18,965 bases of DNA, taken from positions 1 through 18,965 of the forward strand of contig CAAGGJ010000064.1 in assembly GCA_900769345.1 (NCBI GenBank), in the 5' to 3' direction. The position numbers were made by a program, and so were the translations under genes. Below are positions 7,208 through 14,105 of this stretch, one piece after another; the first letter of the stretch is position 1; every line of letters starts with the position of its first letter. Source of the stretch: Bacteroidales bacterium. GTDB taxonomy: Bacteria > Bacteroidota > Bacteroidia > Bacteroidales > Muribaculaceae. Under the pieces are notes generated by a model, which saw only the letters and a list, made by a program, of their open reading frames with translations, had not been told where the DNA came from and did not search any database.

Positions 7208-7240
7208 AAGCATCTTGCACAATAAAGCAGGATGCTTTTT
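7208..7240 (+). terminator. Intrinsic terminator of the acpP-fabF-rnc operon
   Basis: The stem 7208-7218 pairs with 7227-7237 (one wobble) around an eight-base loop and runs into TTTTT. It lies 36 bases after the rnc stop codon. It also overlaps the most upstream ATG of the next open frame (7232), which argues that the true start of that gene is further downstream. Confidence 0.85.
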
Positions 7241-7276
7241 CGTTATTGGATAAGATGTATTATATGCTTTCTGATG

Positions 7277-9256
7277 ATGGAAACAAACAAACTACATAGC
7301 CCGATAATGCTTGTACTGCTTGCGATGGTGGCTGCGCTGGCGCTTACGGCTTGCGGTGGCGCCAAGGTGGCTACTGCCGACGAGCAATATGCCCGTGGCG
7401 AGTATTTTGCAGCTATGAAGACCTATAAGAAAGTGTATAACAAGCTCAAGAAAAAAGAGCAGCGACCACTGCGCGGAGAGGTGGCATTCAAGATGGGCGA
7501 GTGCTATCGCCACATGAATATGGCAGCCAATGCCTCGGGCGCTTATCGCAATGCTCTGCGTTATGCCTACCCCGATAGCATGGCATATCTCTATCTGGCG
7601 CAAATGCTTCACATGGAAGGCAAGTATAAAGAAGCGGTTAAAAACTACGAGGCATTTCTCGAAAAAGCACCCAAAAATCTGCTTGCGCGCGATGGCTTGC
7701 GTGGCAGCAGCTTGGCTGCAGAGATAAAGGAAAAAGGCAGTCGCTATCGCGTGTCGCCAGCCAAACTCTTCAATTCGCGCCGAGCCGAATTTTGCCCTAT
7801 GTTCTTCGATGCTGCCCTCGACTGTATGTATTTCACCTCCTCGAACGAAAAATCGAAGGGAACCGTTAAGAGCGATATTACCGGTATGAAGAATTGCGAC
7901 GTTTTCGTCACTCGCAAGGACGAAAAAGGCCAATGGCAACGTCCCGAACCTGTGGAAGGCGAACTCAATAGCGAACTTGATGAGGGCATTACCGCTTTTT
8001 CGCCCGACGGAAGCACTATGTATCTCGCCAAGGCGCGCCGCGAACTCAATTCGAATACATCGGTAGAAATCTATACCTCGCTGCGCAGCGAGGCACAGTG
8101 GAGCGCTCCCGTAAAACTCGAAATTACTGCCGACACCCTATCGGCATACAGCGACCCGGCTGTGTCGCCCGACGGGAATTGGCTGTACTTCACAAGCGAT
8201 ATGCCCGGCGGTCAAGGCGGCAAGGACTTGTGGCGCATCAATCTGAAAGAACGTGTGGGCACGCTAGAAAACCTCGGCGATGTAATCAACACACCCGGCG
8301 ATGAGCGATTCCCCTATGTGCGCAGCGACAGCGTGCTCTATTTTGCCAGCAACGGCCATGCCGGAATGGGAGGACTCGACATATTCAAAGCCACTATGAC
8401 GCCATCGGGCGGATGGAATGTGGAAAATATGGGGTGGCCCATGAACTCGTCGTACGACGACTTCGGCATCACATTCGGCGAAGGCGAGTCGGGTTTTTTT
8501 AGCTCCAATCGCAACGATGCACGCGGCTACGACCACATCTACAGTTTTGTGAAGCCCGACCTTAAAATCACCATTTCGGGCTATGTGCTCGACCGCGACG
8601 AAGAGCCAGTGCCAAATGCTGTGATACGCATAGTGGGCGACGACGGCAGCAACCAAAAGGCTGTGGGCAAGACCGACGGCACATTTGAATTTAACTTGCA
8701 GCGTGGCGTGAATTATGTGATGATGGCAGGTGCCAAAGGCTATATGAACGGTCGCCAAGTGTTCCGTAGCGACGATGCTGAAGAAGACGCCGAATATGCC
8801 GTCGACTTCATCTTGGCAGCAATGACCAAGCCCCAAGTGATAGAAAACATCTTCTACGACTTCGATAAAGCCACATTGCGCCCCGAATCGAAGGCTGCGC
8901 TCGACACTATGGTCACCATCATGAAGGATAATCCCAAGATAGTGATAGAGATGGCATCGCACACCGACCGTTGGGGCCGCGACGAATATAATGAGCGCCT
9001 AAGCGAACGCCGAGCACAATCGGTGGTAGATTATCTGATAGCAGCAGGCATAGCGCCCGAAAGATTGCGTCCCAAAGGCTACGGCGAAAAGCGTCCCAAG
9101 ACCGTTACCAAGCGTATAGCACGCCTGTATCCACAGTTTAAGGAGGGCGATGTGCTCACCGAAGAATTTATCCTAACTCTATCCGAAGCCGATCAAGCCG
9201 CTGCCGACCAAATCAACCGCCGCACCGAGTTTCAGGTGATTTCTACGCAATTTTAG
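7277..9256 (+). CDS. porE: PorE-like OmpA-family lipoprotein (TPR, beta-propeller, carboxypeptidase-regulatory-like, OmpA)
   Basis: This outer-membrane-associated lipoprotein is predicted to bind peptidoglycan. With the start at 7277, the 659-residue product has a lipoprotein signal ending LTAC at Cys26. It continues with TPR-like helices (about 32-150) and a PD40/WD40-like propeller (about 170-425) with SPDG-x-x-(M/L)Y(F/L) blades and a GGxDI/DLW pattern. Then come a carboxypeptidase-regulatory-like beta-sandwich (about 432-505) and an OmpA C-terminal domain (about 522-659) with FDKATLRPES, HTDRWG and NERLSERRAQSV, the peptidoglycan-binding pattern. This order matches PorE of the P. gingivalis type IX secretion system (about 670 residues), which links that machine to the cell wall. 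A start at 7232 would fall inside the rnc terminator, so ATG 7277 or 7274 is chosen. The PorE name is by architecture; related OmpA lipoproteins of other function exist. Confidence 0.85.
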   Translation: METNKLHSPIMLVLLAMVAALALTACGGAKVATADEQYARGEYFAAMKTYKKVYNKLKKKEQRPLRGEVAFKMGECYRHMNMAANASGAYRNALRYAYPDSMAYLYLAQMLHMEGKYKEAVKNYEAFLEKAPKNLLARDGLRGSSLAAEIKEKGSRYRVSPAKLFNSRRAEFCPMFFDAALDCMYFTSSNEKSKGTVKSDITGMKNCDVFVTRKDEKGQWQRPEPVEGELNSELDEGITAFSPDGSTMYLAKARRELNSNTSVEIYTSLRSEAQWSAPVKLEITADTLSAYSDPAVSPDGNWLYFTSDMPGGQGGKDLWRINLKERVGTLENLGDVINTPGDERFPYVRSDSVLYFASNGHAGMGGLDIFKATMTPSGGWNVENMGWPMNSSYDDFGITFGEGESGFFSSNRNDARGYDHIYSFVKPDLKITISGYVLDRDEEPVPNAVIRIVGDDGSNQKAVGKTDGTFEFNLQRGVNYVMMAGAKGYMNGRQVFRSDDAEEDAEYAVDFILAAMTKPQVIENIFYDFDKATLRPESKAALDTMVTIMKDNPKIVIEMASHTDRWGRDEYNERLSERRAQSVVDYLIAAGIAPERLRPKGYGEKRPKTVTKRIARLYPQFKEGDVLTEEFILTLSEADQAAADQINRRTEFQVISTQF

Positions 9257-9257
9257 C

Positions 9258-9279
9258 AAGTGCCTAATGACACTTTTTT
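9258..9279 (+). terminator. Weak terminator after the PorE-like gene
   Basis: AAGTG (9258-9262) pairs with CACTT (9271-9275) across an eight-base loop that could add one more pair, followed by a run of T to 9279. The stem is short, so efficiency is uncertain. Confidence 0.45.
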
Positions 9280-9291
9280 ATAAAAAAATCG

Positions 9292-9299
9292 TATCTTTG
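9292..9299 (+). promoter_or_regulatory. -7 box upstream of the AAA-ATPase-like gene
   Basis: TATCTTTG is a full match to TAnnTTTG. No TTTG lies at the usual distance upstream; a T-run is about 14 bases away. The predicted transcript starts near 9306 with a small CCGTAT/ATGCGG hairpin (9307-9323), leaving about 45 bases before the start codon at 9352. Confidence 0.6.
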
Positions 9300-9351
9300 T
9301 GCTGTGCCGTATCCTCGATGCGGTAAGATGGTATAATATAAGAAAATAGAT

Positions 9352-10938
9352 ATGAGCAACACCTTGAAACTGCCAATAGGCATACAAGAATTTGAGAAAT
9401 TGCGTAATGAAAATTATGTATATCTCGACAAGACTTCGTTAATTTGGAAAATGGTTAATGAGGGTTGTTATTATTTCCTTTCCCGCCCGCGTAGGTTTGG
9501 GAAGTCGTTGCTTATGTCAACCATTCAAGCATTTTTCGAAGGCAAGAAACAGTATTTTGACGGCACCATAGGTAATCGGTTATTTATAGCCACTGATGAC
9601 AGCGTGAAATGGGATTGGAAATCATATCCCATAATGCATCTCGACCTAAATACTGACAATTATTCCTCGAAAGAAATATTGGAAGATCGATTGACAAAAT
9701 TTTTAAATAGTCAAGAAGAGTTATTCGGGGTAAACCATGCGGAGAAATCTTTTGGACAGCGTTTTGAGGGCGTAATTGAGCGAGCTTACAAGCAAACCGG
9801 ACGTGGGGTGGTAATCCTGATCGATGAATACGATAAACCCATGCTACAAGCTATAGACAATAAGAAACTTCAAGACGAGTTTCGCAGCACGCTAAAAGCA
9901 TTCTATGGGGCTTTGAAATCGATGGACGGTTGCATAAAATTTGCATTCCTTACAGGAGTAACAAAGTTTGGCAAAGTGAGCGTTTTCAGCGATTTAAACA
10001 ACCTTGAGGATATATCGATGAGCCCTCGGTTTGTCGACATTTGCGGCATTACTGAGCAAGAACTCACTACGCAGTTAAAACCATATATTGAGAGTCTTGC
10101 AGTGGGCAATTCCCTCACCTATGAGCAGGCCCTCGATAAACTTCGAGAGCTCTACGACGGCTACCATTTCCGTGAAAATGCCTCAGGGCTTTATAATACG
10201 TTTAGCGTGTTTAATACATTAAAGAATGGAGTGTTCAAAAGCTATTGGTTTGAGACCGGAACTCCCACTTATCTTGCAACCTTGTTAGTACGTCACAATT
10301 ATAACCTGGCGAATATGGCAAATGTGGAGGTAGAAGAAGATGTGCTAAATTGCATCGATTCTGAATCGACCAACCCGATACCTGTAATATATCAAAGCGG
10401 CTACCTCACCATTAAGGGCTATGATGAAGAGTTTCATCTCTATCGCCTTGGTTTCCCGAATAAAGAGGTGGAAGTGGGTTTTACCAAGTTCTTGATACCG
10501 TATTATCTCAATCGAAGCGGATCCGACACTACGCCGTTCGACATTCGCAATTATGTGCAATCCCTTCGTCGCGGCGATGCCGATGAGTTTGTAATGCGTT
10601 TGCGGTCCCTTTTTGCCGACACACCGTACGAACTTGTAAAGAATCTTGAAAACCACTATCAGAACCAAGTGTGGCTCTTCCACAAGCTCATAGGTATGTA
10701 TGTCCAAGCCGAATATCACACCAGCTTCGGACGCATAGATATGGTGTTGCAGACACCTGATTTTTGCTATGTCATCGAGTTTAAGTTCGGCGGTACGGCT
10801 CAAGAAGCCATCGACCAAATTTCGCGCAAGGACTATGCTCTGCCATTTGCGCTTAGTGGTCAGAAAATAATACGCATAGGTATGAGCATCTCTCCGGAGA
10901 CACGCAATATCAGCGACTGCTTAGTAGTACGCGAATAA
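9352..10938 (+). CDS. AAA-ATPase-like protein with C-terminal PD-(D/E)XK nuclease-like domain
   Basis: The 528-residue protein belongs to a family greatly expanded in Bacteroidales (AAA-ATPase_like domain followed by a PDDEXK_9 domain); its biological role is not established. The N-terminal half carries a P-loop variant, RPRRFGKSLL (45-54), and a Walker B-like strand VVILIDEYDKPM (153-164), then a TGVTKFGKVS segment (201-210). The C-terminal part has the nuclease-fold pattern: Glu454, Asp463 in GRIDMV, and EFK (476-478). All expected residues are present, so it is intact. It has its own -7 box and faces the AraC fragment, unlike the housekeeping genes around it. Proposed roles for relatives include defence or mobile-element functions, which nothing here confirms. 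Confidence 0.88.
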   Translation: MSNTLKLPIGIQEFEKLRNENYVYLDKTSLIWKMVNEGCYYFLSRPRRFGKSLLMSTIQAFFEGKKQYFDGTIGNRLFIATDDSVKWDWKSYPIMHLDLNTDNYSSKEILEDRLTKFLNSQEELFGVNHAEKSFGQRFEGVIERAYKQTGRGVVILIDEYDKPMLQAIDNKKLQDEFRSTLKAFYGALKSMDGCIKFAFLTGVTKFGKVSVFSDLNNLEDISMSPRFVDICGITEQELTTQLKPYIESLAVGNSLTYEQALDKLRELYDGYHFRENASGLYNTFSVFNTLKNGVFKSYWFETGTPTYLATLLVRHNYNLANMANVEVEEDVLNCIDSESTNPIPVIYQSGYLTIKGYDEEFHLYRLGFPNKEVEVGFTKFLIPYYLNRSGSDTTPFDIRNYVQSLRRGDADEFVMRLRSLFADTPYELVKNLENHYQNQVWLFHKLIGMYVQAEYHTSFGRIDMVLQTPDFCYVIEFKFGGTAQEAIDQISRKDYALPFALSGQKIIRIGMSISPETRNISDCLVVRE

Positions 10939-10952
10939 GCTGCCCTATTCCT

Positions 10953-11273
10953 CTATTTAGTTGTCAAAATACTGCCACTGTTTGCGGCTTTGCGGTAGTC
11001 GGTGGGCGACATGCCGGTGTGTAGTTTGAAATACTTTCGGAATGTGAATTGTTCGGGAAATCCTAATTCTTGACTAATCTCCTTGATGCTTTTAGAGCTC
11101 TTGTCGAGAAGAGCTTTAGCCATCTGCACAGTGTAGAGGGCAATGATATGCGATGGCAATCTGCCGATGGTCTGGCGAATGCATCGCGAGAAATATCCTG
11201 TTGACATATTGGTTTGCGAAGCATACCACGCCACATCGCGATGCTCCACAAATCCCGCTTTGCGTTCTATCAT
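10953..11273 (-). CDS. Short AraC-type DNA-binding protein without sensor domain
   Basis: The 106-residue product is little more than an AraC/XylS DNA-binding domain. The first helix-turn-helix spans about 13-38 (DVAWYASQTNMSTGYFSRCI), and the second about 62-95, with SIKEISQELGF and the family signature ending HTGMSPTDYRK. Typical regulators of the family have about 280 residues with an N-terminal ligand domain; here an in-frame stop lies nine bases upstream of the ATG, so none precedes it directly. It may be a functional stand-alone regulator or the surviving 3' end of a truncated gene. It converges on the AAA-ATPase-like gene with only 14 bases between stop codons, and lies 108 bases from the divergent tRNA. 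Confidence 0.75.
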   Translation of the reverse strand: MIERKAGFVEHRDVAWYASQTNMSTGYFSRCIRQTIGRLPSHIIALYTVQMAKALLDKSSKSIKEISQELGFPEQFTFRKYFKLHTGMSPTDYRKAANSGSILTTK

Positions 11274-11327
11274 AACTAATCAGTTTTGACGTTTTTTTTA
11301 CATAAGTCTCACTTTTTTGCGAAAAAA

Positions 11328-11360
11328 TTTGGAAGTAAGGGGTAATGTTTGCTAACTTAG
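11328..11360 (+). promoter_or_regulatory. Candidate promoter of tRNA-Ala
   Basis: TTTG (11328-11331), 21 bases, then TAACTTAG (11353-11360), which matches TAnnTTTG at seven of eight positions. Initiation near 11367 would leave a short 5' leader before the mature tRNA end at 11381, to be removed by RNase P. Confidence 0.6.
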
Positions 11361-11380
11361 CAGTCCGAAAGGGAAATAAT

Positions 11381-11453
11381 GGGGTATTAGCTCATCTGGT
11401 AGAGCGCAACACTGGCAGTGTTGAGGTAAGCGGTTCGAGTCCGCTATGCTCCA
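11381..11453 (+). tRNA. tRNA-Ala (anticodon GGC)
   Basis: A complete cloverleaf of 73 bases: a seven-pair acceptor, a D arm (GCTC/GAGC), an anticodon arm CAACA/TGTTG enclosing CTGGCAG with anticodon GGC at 11414-11416, a five-base variable loop, and a T arm AGCGG/CCGCT around TTCGAGT. Base pair 3-70 is G-U, the main identity element of alanine tRNAs, which confirms the anticodon call. The CCA end is not encoded (CGC follows A73), so it must be added by tRNA nucleotidyltransferase. It reads GCC, and also GCU by wobble. Confidence 0.96.
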
Positions 11454-11462
11454 CGCAATCAG

Positions 11463-11510
11463 GCACATATTCTAACGCATTGGCGTAAGGATATGTGCTC
11501 TTTCTTTTTG
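11463..11510 (+). terminator. Intrinsic terminator after tRNA-Ala
   Basis: GCACATATTC (11463-11472) pairs with 11489-11498 through ten pairs, and the loop can fold further (ACGC with GCGT). A T-rich tail, CTCTTTCTTTTT, follows. It lies ten bases past the tRNA end and separates it from the tsaE operon. Confidence 0.8.
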
Positions 11511-11614
11511 TCCGACACATGGGCAGGGGCTGCGATGATGACCGGTGATAATTTATTGCCGGGGGGAGAGATGTTTTCGAGGCGTTTGCGAGAGAGAATG
11601 TCGGGGATTTTCGC

Positions 11615-11622
11615 TAAATTTG
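11615..11622 (+). promoter_or_regulatory. -7 box of the tsaE operon
   Basis: TAAATTTG is a full match to TAnnTTTG. The nearest upstream TTTG (11585-11588) is 26 bases away, longer than the usual 19-21. Initiation near 11629 gives a leader of about 24 bases to tsaE. Confidence 0.6.
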
Positions 11623-11652
11623 CAGAACAGCGATTAATAATGACAAAACAGA

Positions 11653-12087
11653 ATGGAAAAATTGGAATTGAAAATATCAAATCTCGATACAATCGAGCAG
11701 ACTGCGGAGCAGTTTGTAGACGCTATGGGCGACTTTAGCGTGTTTGCTTTCTATGGCGAGATGGGCGCCGGCAAAACTACGTTTATCAATGCCGTATGCC
11801 GAGTGCTTGGCGTGGAAGAAGTGACCAACTCGCCTTCGTTCTCCATCATCAATGAGTATCGTAGTGAGACCACAGCCGAACTGATATATCACTTCGATTG
11901 CTATCGTCTCGAAGATGAGCGTGAGGCTGAGGATATAGGTGTGGAGGACTACTTTGAGAGTGGCGCGATATGCCTAATAGAGTGGCCAGAACGCATAGAT
12001 AACCTCTTGCCCGACCACACGGTGCGCGTCGACCTCAAAGAGTGTGAGGACGGCTCACGCAGCGTAGTGCTCACATTTCCCGAATAA
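11653..12087 (+). CDS. tsaE: tRNA threonylcarbamoyladenosine biosynthesis ATPase TsaE
   Basis: This small ATPase supports the TsaB-TsaD complex that installs N6-threonylcarbamoyl on A37 of tRNAs reading ANN codons. The 144-residue product has the Walker A GEMGAGKTT (35-43), the family SPSFSIINEY segment (60-69), HFDCYRL (80-86) with the conserved Asp82, and IEWPER (109-114). Length matches the family. It is the first gene of a plus-strand run with a biotin ligase nine bases downstream. The ATG at 11653 gives the usual short N-terminus and lies just behind a consensus -7 box. The other t6A genes are not in the window. Confidence 0.96.
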   Translation: MEKLELKISNLDTIEQTAEQFVDAMGDFSVFAFYGEMGAGKTTFINAVCRVLGVEEVTNSPSFSIINEYRSETTAELIYHFDCYRLEDEREAEDIGVEDYFESGAICLIEWPERIDNLLPDHTVRVDLKECEDGSRSVVLTFPE

Positions 12088-12095
12088 TTGCCGAT

Positions 12096-12833
12096 ATGCC
12101 CCGTTATATTTTAGTACACGAAACGGCGTCGACCAATAGTTACACTACGCGAATGGCGGCTATGCTGCCCTCGGGGACTGTGATTCACACCCCGCGGCAG
12201 ACGGCGGGTCGTGGCCAGCGCGGCAATTCCTGGGAGATGGAGCCGGATAAGAATCTTGCATTTACCTATCTGATAAAAAATCCCGCAGTGGCTCCTGCCG
12301 AGCAGTTCTACATCAGTGAGGCGGCTTCGCTGGCTGTGGTAGATGCGCTGAGCAATATAGTGCCGGGAGTGACCGTAAAATGGCCCAATGACATATATTA
12401 CGGCGACCGAAAACTGGCGGGAATGCTTATCGAACATTCGCTTACAAGCACTAAAATCAGCCAAACCATAATAGGTATAGGACTGAATGTAAATCAGCAG
12501 AAATTTCTCAGCGATGCGCCTAATCCGGTGAGCCTGTGCCAGATAACGGGAGGCGAACACGACCTTACGCACTTGCTGCACGAGATATGTAATCGCATAG
12601 AGGAGTATACGGCTTTTGAGCGCTACGATGCCGATGCTTTTGCCGCACTTCATAGCCGATATATGAGTCATCTCTATCGCAACGATGGCGCTTTGCACCG
12701 ATTTGCCTTGCCCAGCGGTGAGCAGTTTGATGCCGCGATTGATGATGTGCGTCGCGATGGCATACTCACGCTGCGCCATGCCGATGAATCGATGCACGAT
12801 TATGCTTTCAAGGAAGTGGCTTTTGTGATTTGA
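12096..12833 (+). CDS. birA: Biotin--[acetyl-CoA-carboxylase] ligase, catalytic domain only
   Basis: It activates biotin as biotinyl-AMP and attaches it to a lysine of biotin carboxyl carrier proteins such as that of acetyl-CoA carboxylase. The 245-residue product has the adenylate-binding loop GRGQRGNSW (38-46), KWPND (95-99), the catalytic-lysine region RKLAGMLIE (105-113) and IGIGLNVN (126-133), followed by a C-terminal SH3-like segment. It lacks the N-terminal helix-turn-helix of E. coli BirA, so it should not repress biotin genes itself. It lies nine bases after tsaE, as part of the same transcription unit. Confidence 0.95.
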   Translation: MPRYILVHETASTNSYTTRMAAMLPSGTVIHTPRQTAGRGQRGNSWEMEPDKNLAFTYLIKNPAVAPAEQFYISEAASLAVVDALSNIVPGVTVKWPNDIYYGDRKLAGMLIEHSLTSTKISQTIIGIGLNVNQQKFLSDAPNPVSLCQITGGEHDLTHLLHEICNRIEEYTAFERYDADAFAALHSRYMSHLYRNDGALHRFALPSGEQFDAAIDDVRRDGILTLRHADESMHDYAFKEVAFVI

Positions 12834-12914
12834 ACCGTTAGCACACGCAAAATGCGGGATTATCCCGAAGGAGTGAAATATCTAATTTATTTTATCAGAA
12901 AGGAGAAGCTGAAA

Positions 12915-13466
12915 ATGAATGTAGTAGTATACTGTTCTTCGCAAGAAAATCTTGGAGAAGATTATGAGCAGATGGCACAAGCCGTGGGCACATGGATAGG
13001 AAGCCATGGCTTTACCTTGGTGTATGGCGGCGTGAAGTCGGGACTGATGCGCACCGTGTCGCATGCGGTGAAATCAGCCGGTGGCAAAGTGGTGGGCGTG
13101 GTACCCGAGAATTTTGAGCATCGCACCGATGCCGTGTGCGATGATGTGATAAAATGCCGCAATCTGAGCGACCGAAAGGACATAATGATAGCCCGTGGCG
13201 ACATTTTTATATGCCTTCCGGGCGGAATTGGCACTATAGATGAGTGGATTTCTACAATTTCTCAGCAGATAGTGTTGGGAATTGAAAATAAAAATCCTAT
13301 ATTTGCGATTAACTATAACGGAATGTACGATGCGCTCATCGAGCAACTGCGAAATACGGCACAATCGGTGTTCTCGCGCGGTAAGCGCATCGACTGCACG
13401 CATATAGCGAGCGATCAATACAGTCTTATTAACAAATTAAATGATTATATATCATCAGCATTATGA
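12915..13466 (+). CDS. LOG-family nucleoside 5'-monophosphate phosphoribohydrolase (TIGR00730 type)
   Basis: Rossmann-fold enzymes of this family cleave the N-glycosidic bond of nucleoside monophosphates, including cytokinin nucleotides in plants; the bacterial substrate is often AMP or another nucleotide. The 183-residue product has GGVKSGLM (38-45), RKDIM (87-91) and the signature PGGIGTIDE (102-110), so the catalytic Arg and Glu positions appear intact. The start is set at 12915, not the earlier ATG at 12852, because AAAGGAG lies about ten bases upstream and because the family begins with V-x-V-Y-C-S-S. It follows the biotin ligase by 81 bases and overlaps the next gene by four. The older label lysine decarboxylase is not supported by the PGGxGTxxE motif. 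Confidence 0.92.
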   Translation: MNVVVYCSSQENLGEDYEQMAQAVGTWIGSHGFTLVYGGVKSGLMRTVSHAVKSAGGKVVGVVPENFEHRTDAVCDDVIKCRNLSDRKDIMIARGDIFICLPGGIGTIDEWISTISQQIVLGIENKNPIFAINYNGMYDALIEQLRNTAQSVFSRGKRIDCTHIASDQYSLINKLNDYISSAL

Positions 13467-14008
13467 AAAGCCCAGTTTATACCATGACAGGCGACCAAGG
13501 TCGCACATCGCTTGTAGGCGGCACTCGCGTGAGCAAATGCGATCCTCGCATCGAAGCCTACGGAACAGTTGACGAACTAAATTCGCAAATCGGTATGCTT
13601 GCTGTAGGTAGCAAGGAACCCTATCCCGAAATCTACGATTTGCTCTTGATGATTCAGAACAAGTTGTTCAATATCGGTGCATATCTTGCCACGGAGAATG
13701 CCAAGCAGGCACTTGGCATCGAGGACGAAGATGTGGAGGCCATAGAGCGCATTATCGACATTCTGTATGAAAAGGTGCCACGATTCACCAATTTTGTGCT
13801 CCCCGGTGGCTCGAAGTATAGTGCTCAAGCCGATATTTGCCGCACAGTGGCTCGCCGCGCCGAGCGTCGCATAGTGTCGCTTGCCGACAATGCTCCGGTT
13901 AACCCTGATGTGCTGCGTTTTATCAATCGCATCAGCGACTTGTTCTTTGTGCTTTCGCGCTACAACAACATCACCACAGGCACCGAAGAGGTGTTCTGGG
14001 AAAAGTAA
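13463..14008 (+). CDS. PduO-type ATP:cob(I)alamin adenosyltransferase
   Basis: It transfers the 5'-deoxyadenosyl group from ATP to cob(I)alamin, making the coenzyme form of vitamin B12 used by enzymes such as methylmalonyl-CoA mutase. The 181-residue product has the N-terminal ATP loop TGDQGRTSLVGG (9-20), EAYGTVDELNS (31-41), LPGGS (113-117) and the CRTVARRAERR helix (126-136), plus RYNN (166-169) near the end. Length matches the family's trimeric enzymes. Its ATG overlaps the upstream stop codon (ATGA), so translation is probably coupled. It is the last gene of the run; no other corrinoid gene is seen here. Confidence 0.94.
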   Translation: MKSPVYTMTGDQGRTSLVGGTRVSKCDPRIEAYGTVDELNSQIGMLAVGSKEPYPEIYDLLLMIQNKLFNIGAYLATENAKQALGIEDEDVEAIERIIDILYEKVPRFTNFVLPGGSKYSAQADICRTVARRAERRIVSLADNAPVNPDVLRFINRISDLFFVLSRYNNITTGTEEVFWEK

Positions 14009-14026
14009 TCGCTCTGAGTGCGGAAA

Positions 14027-14102
14027 CTGACACGATATTATAGCGAGCGCCGCTTAGCCATGTGCTGAGCGGCGCTCGTGGTTCTCTATCATAGTGTGTC
14101 GG
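14027..14102. terminator. Long nested hairpin in the convergent gap
   Basis: The core stem 14044-14056 pairs with 14066-14078 (13 pairs, one wobble, GC-rich). A second imperfect stem surrounds it: 14027-14043 with 14086-14102, mostly paired. It fills the 97-base gap between two convergent stop codons. No strong U-tract follows on either strand, so it may act as a weak bidirectional terminator or protect transcript 3' ends. Confidence 0.6.
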
Positions 14103-14105
14103 CTA

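Noticed and set aside
7232..7276. Upstream ATG start for the PorE-like gene
   Set aside because: The ATG lies inside the rnc terminator and would put a second hydrophobic patch before the lipoprotein signal; ATG 7277 gives a normal lipobox at Cys26.
11493..11738. 81-codon plus-strand open frame before tsaE
   Set aside because: It starts in the tRNA terminator tail and overlaps the start of tsaE in another frame.
12852..12914. Upstream ATG for the LOG-family gene
   Set aside because: The extra 21 residues are not family-like, a small hairpin (12855-12867) follows the codon, and AAAGGAG sits correctly before ATG 12915.
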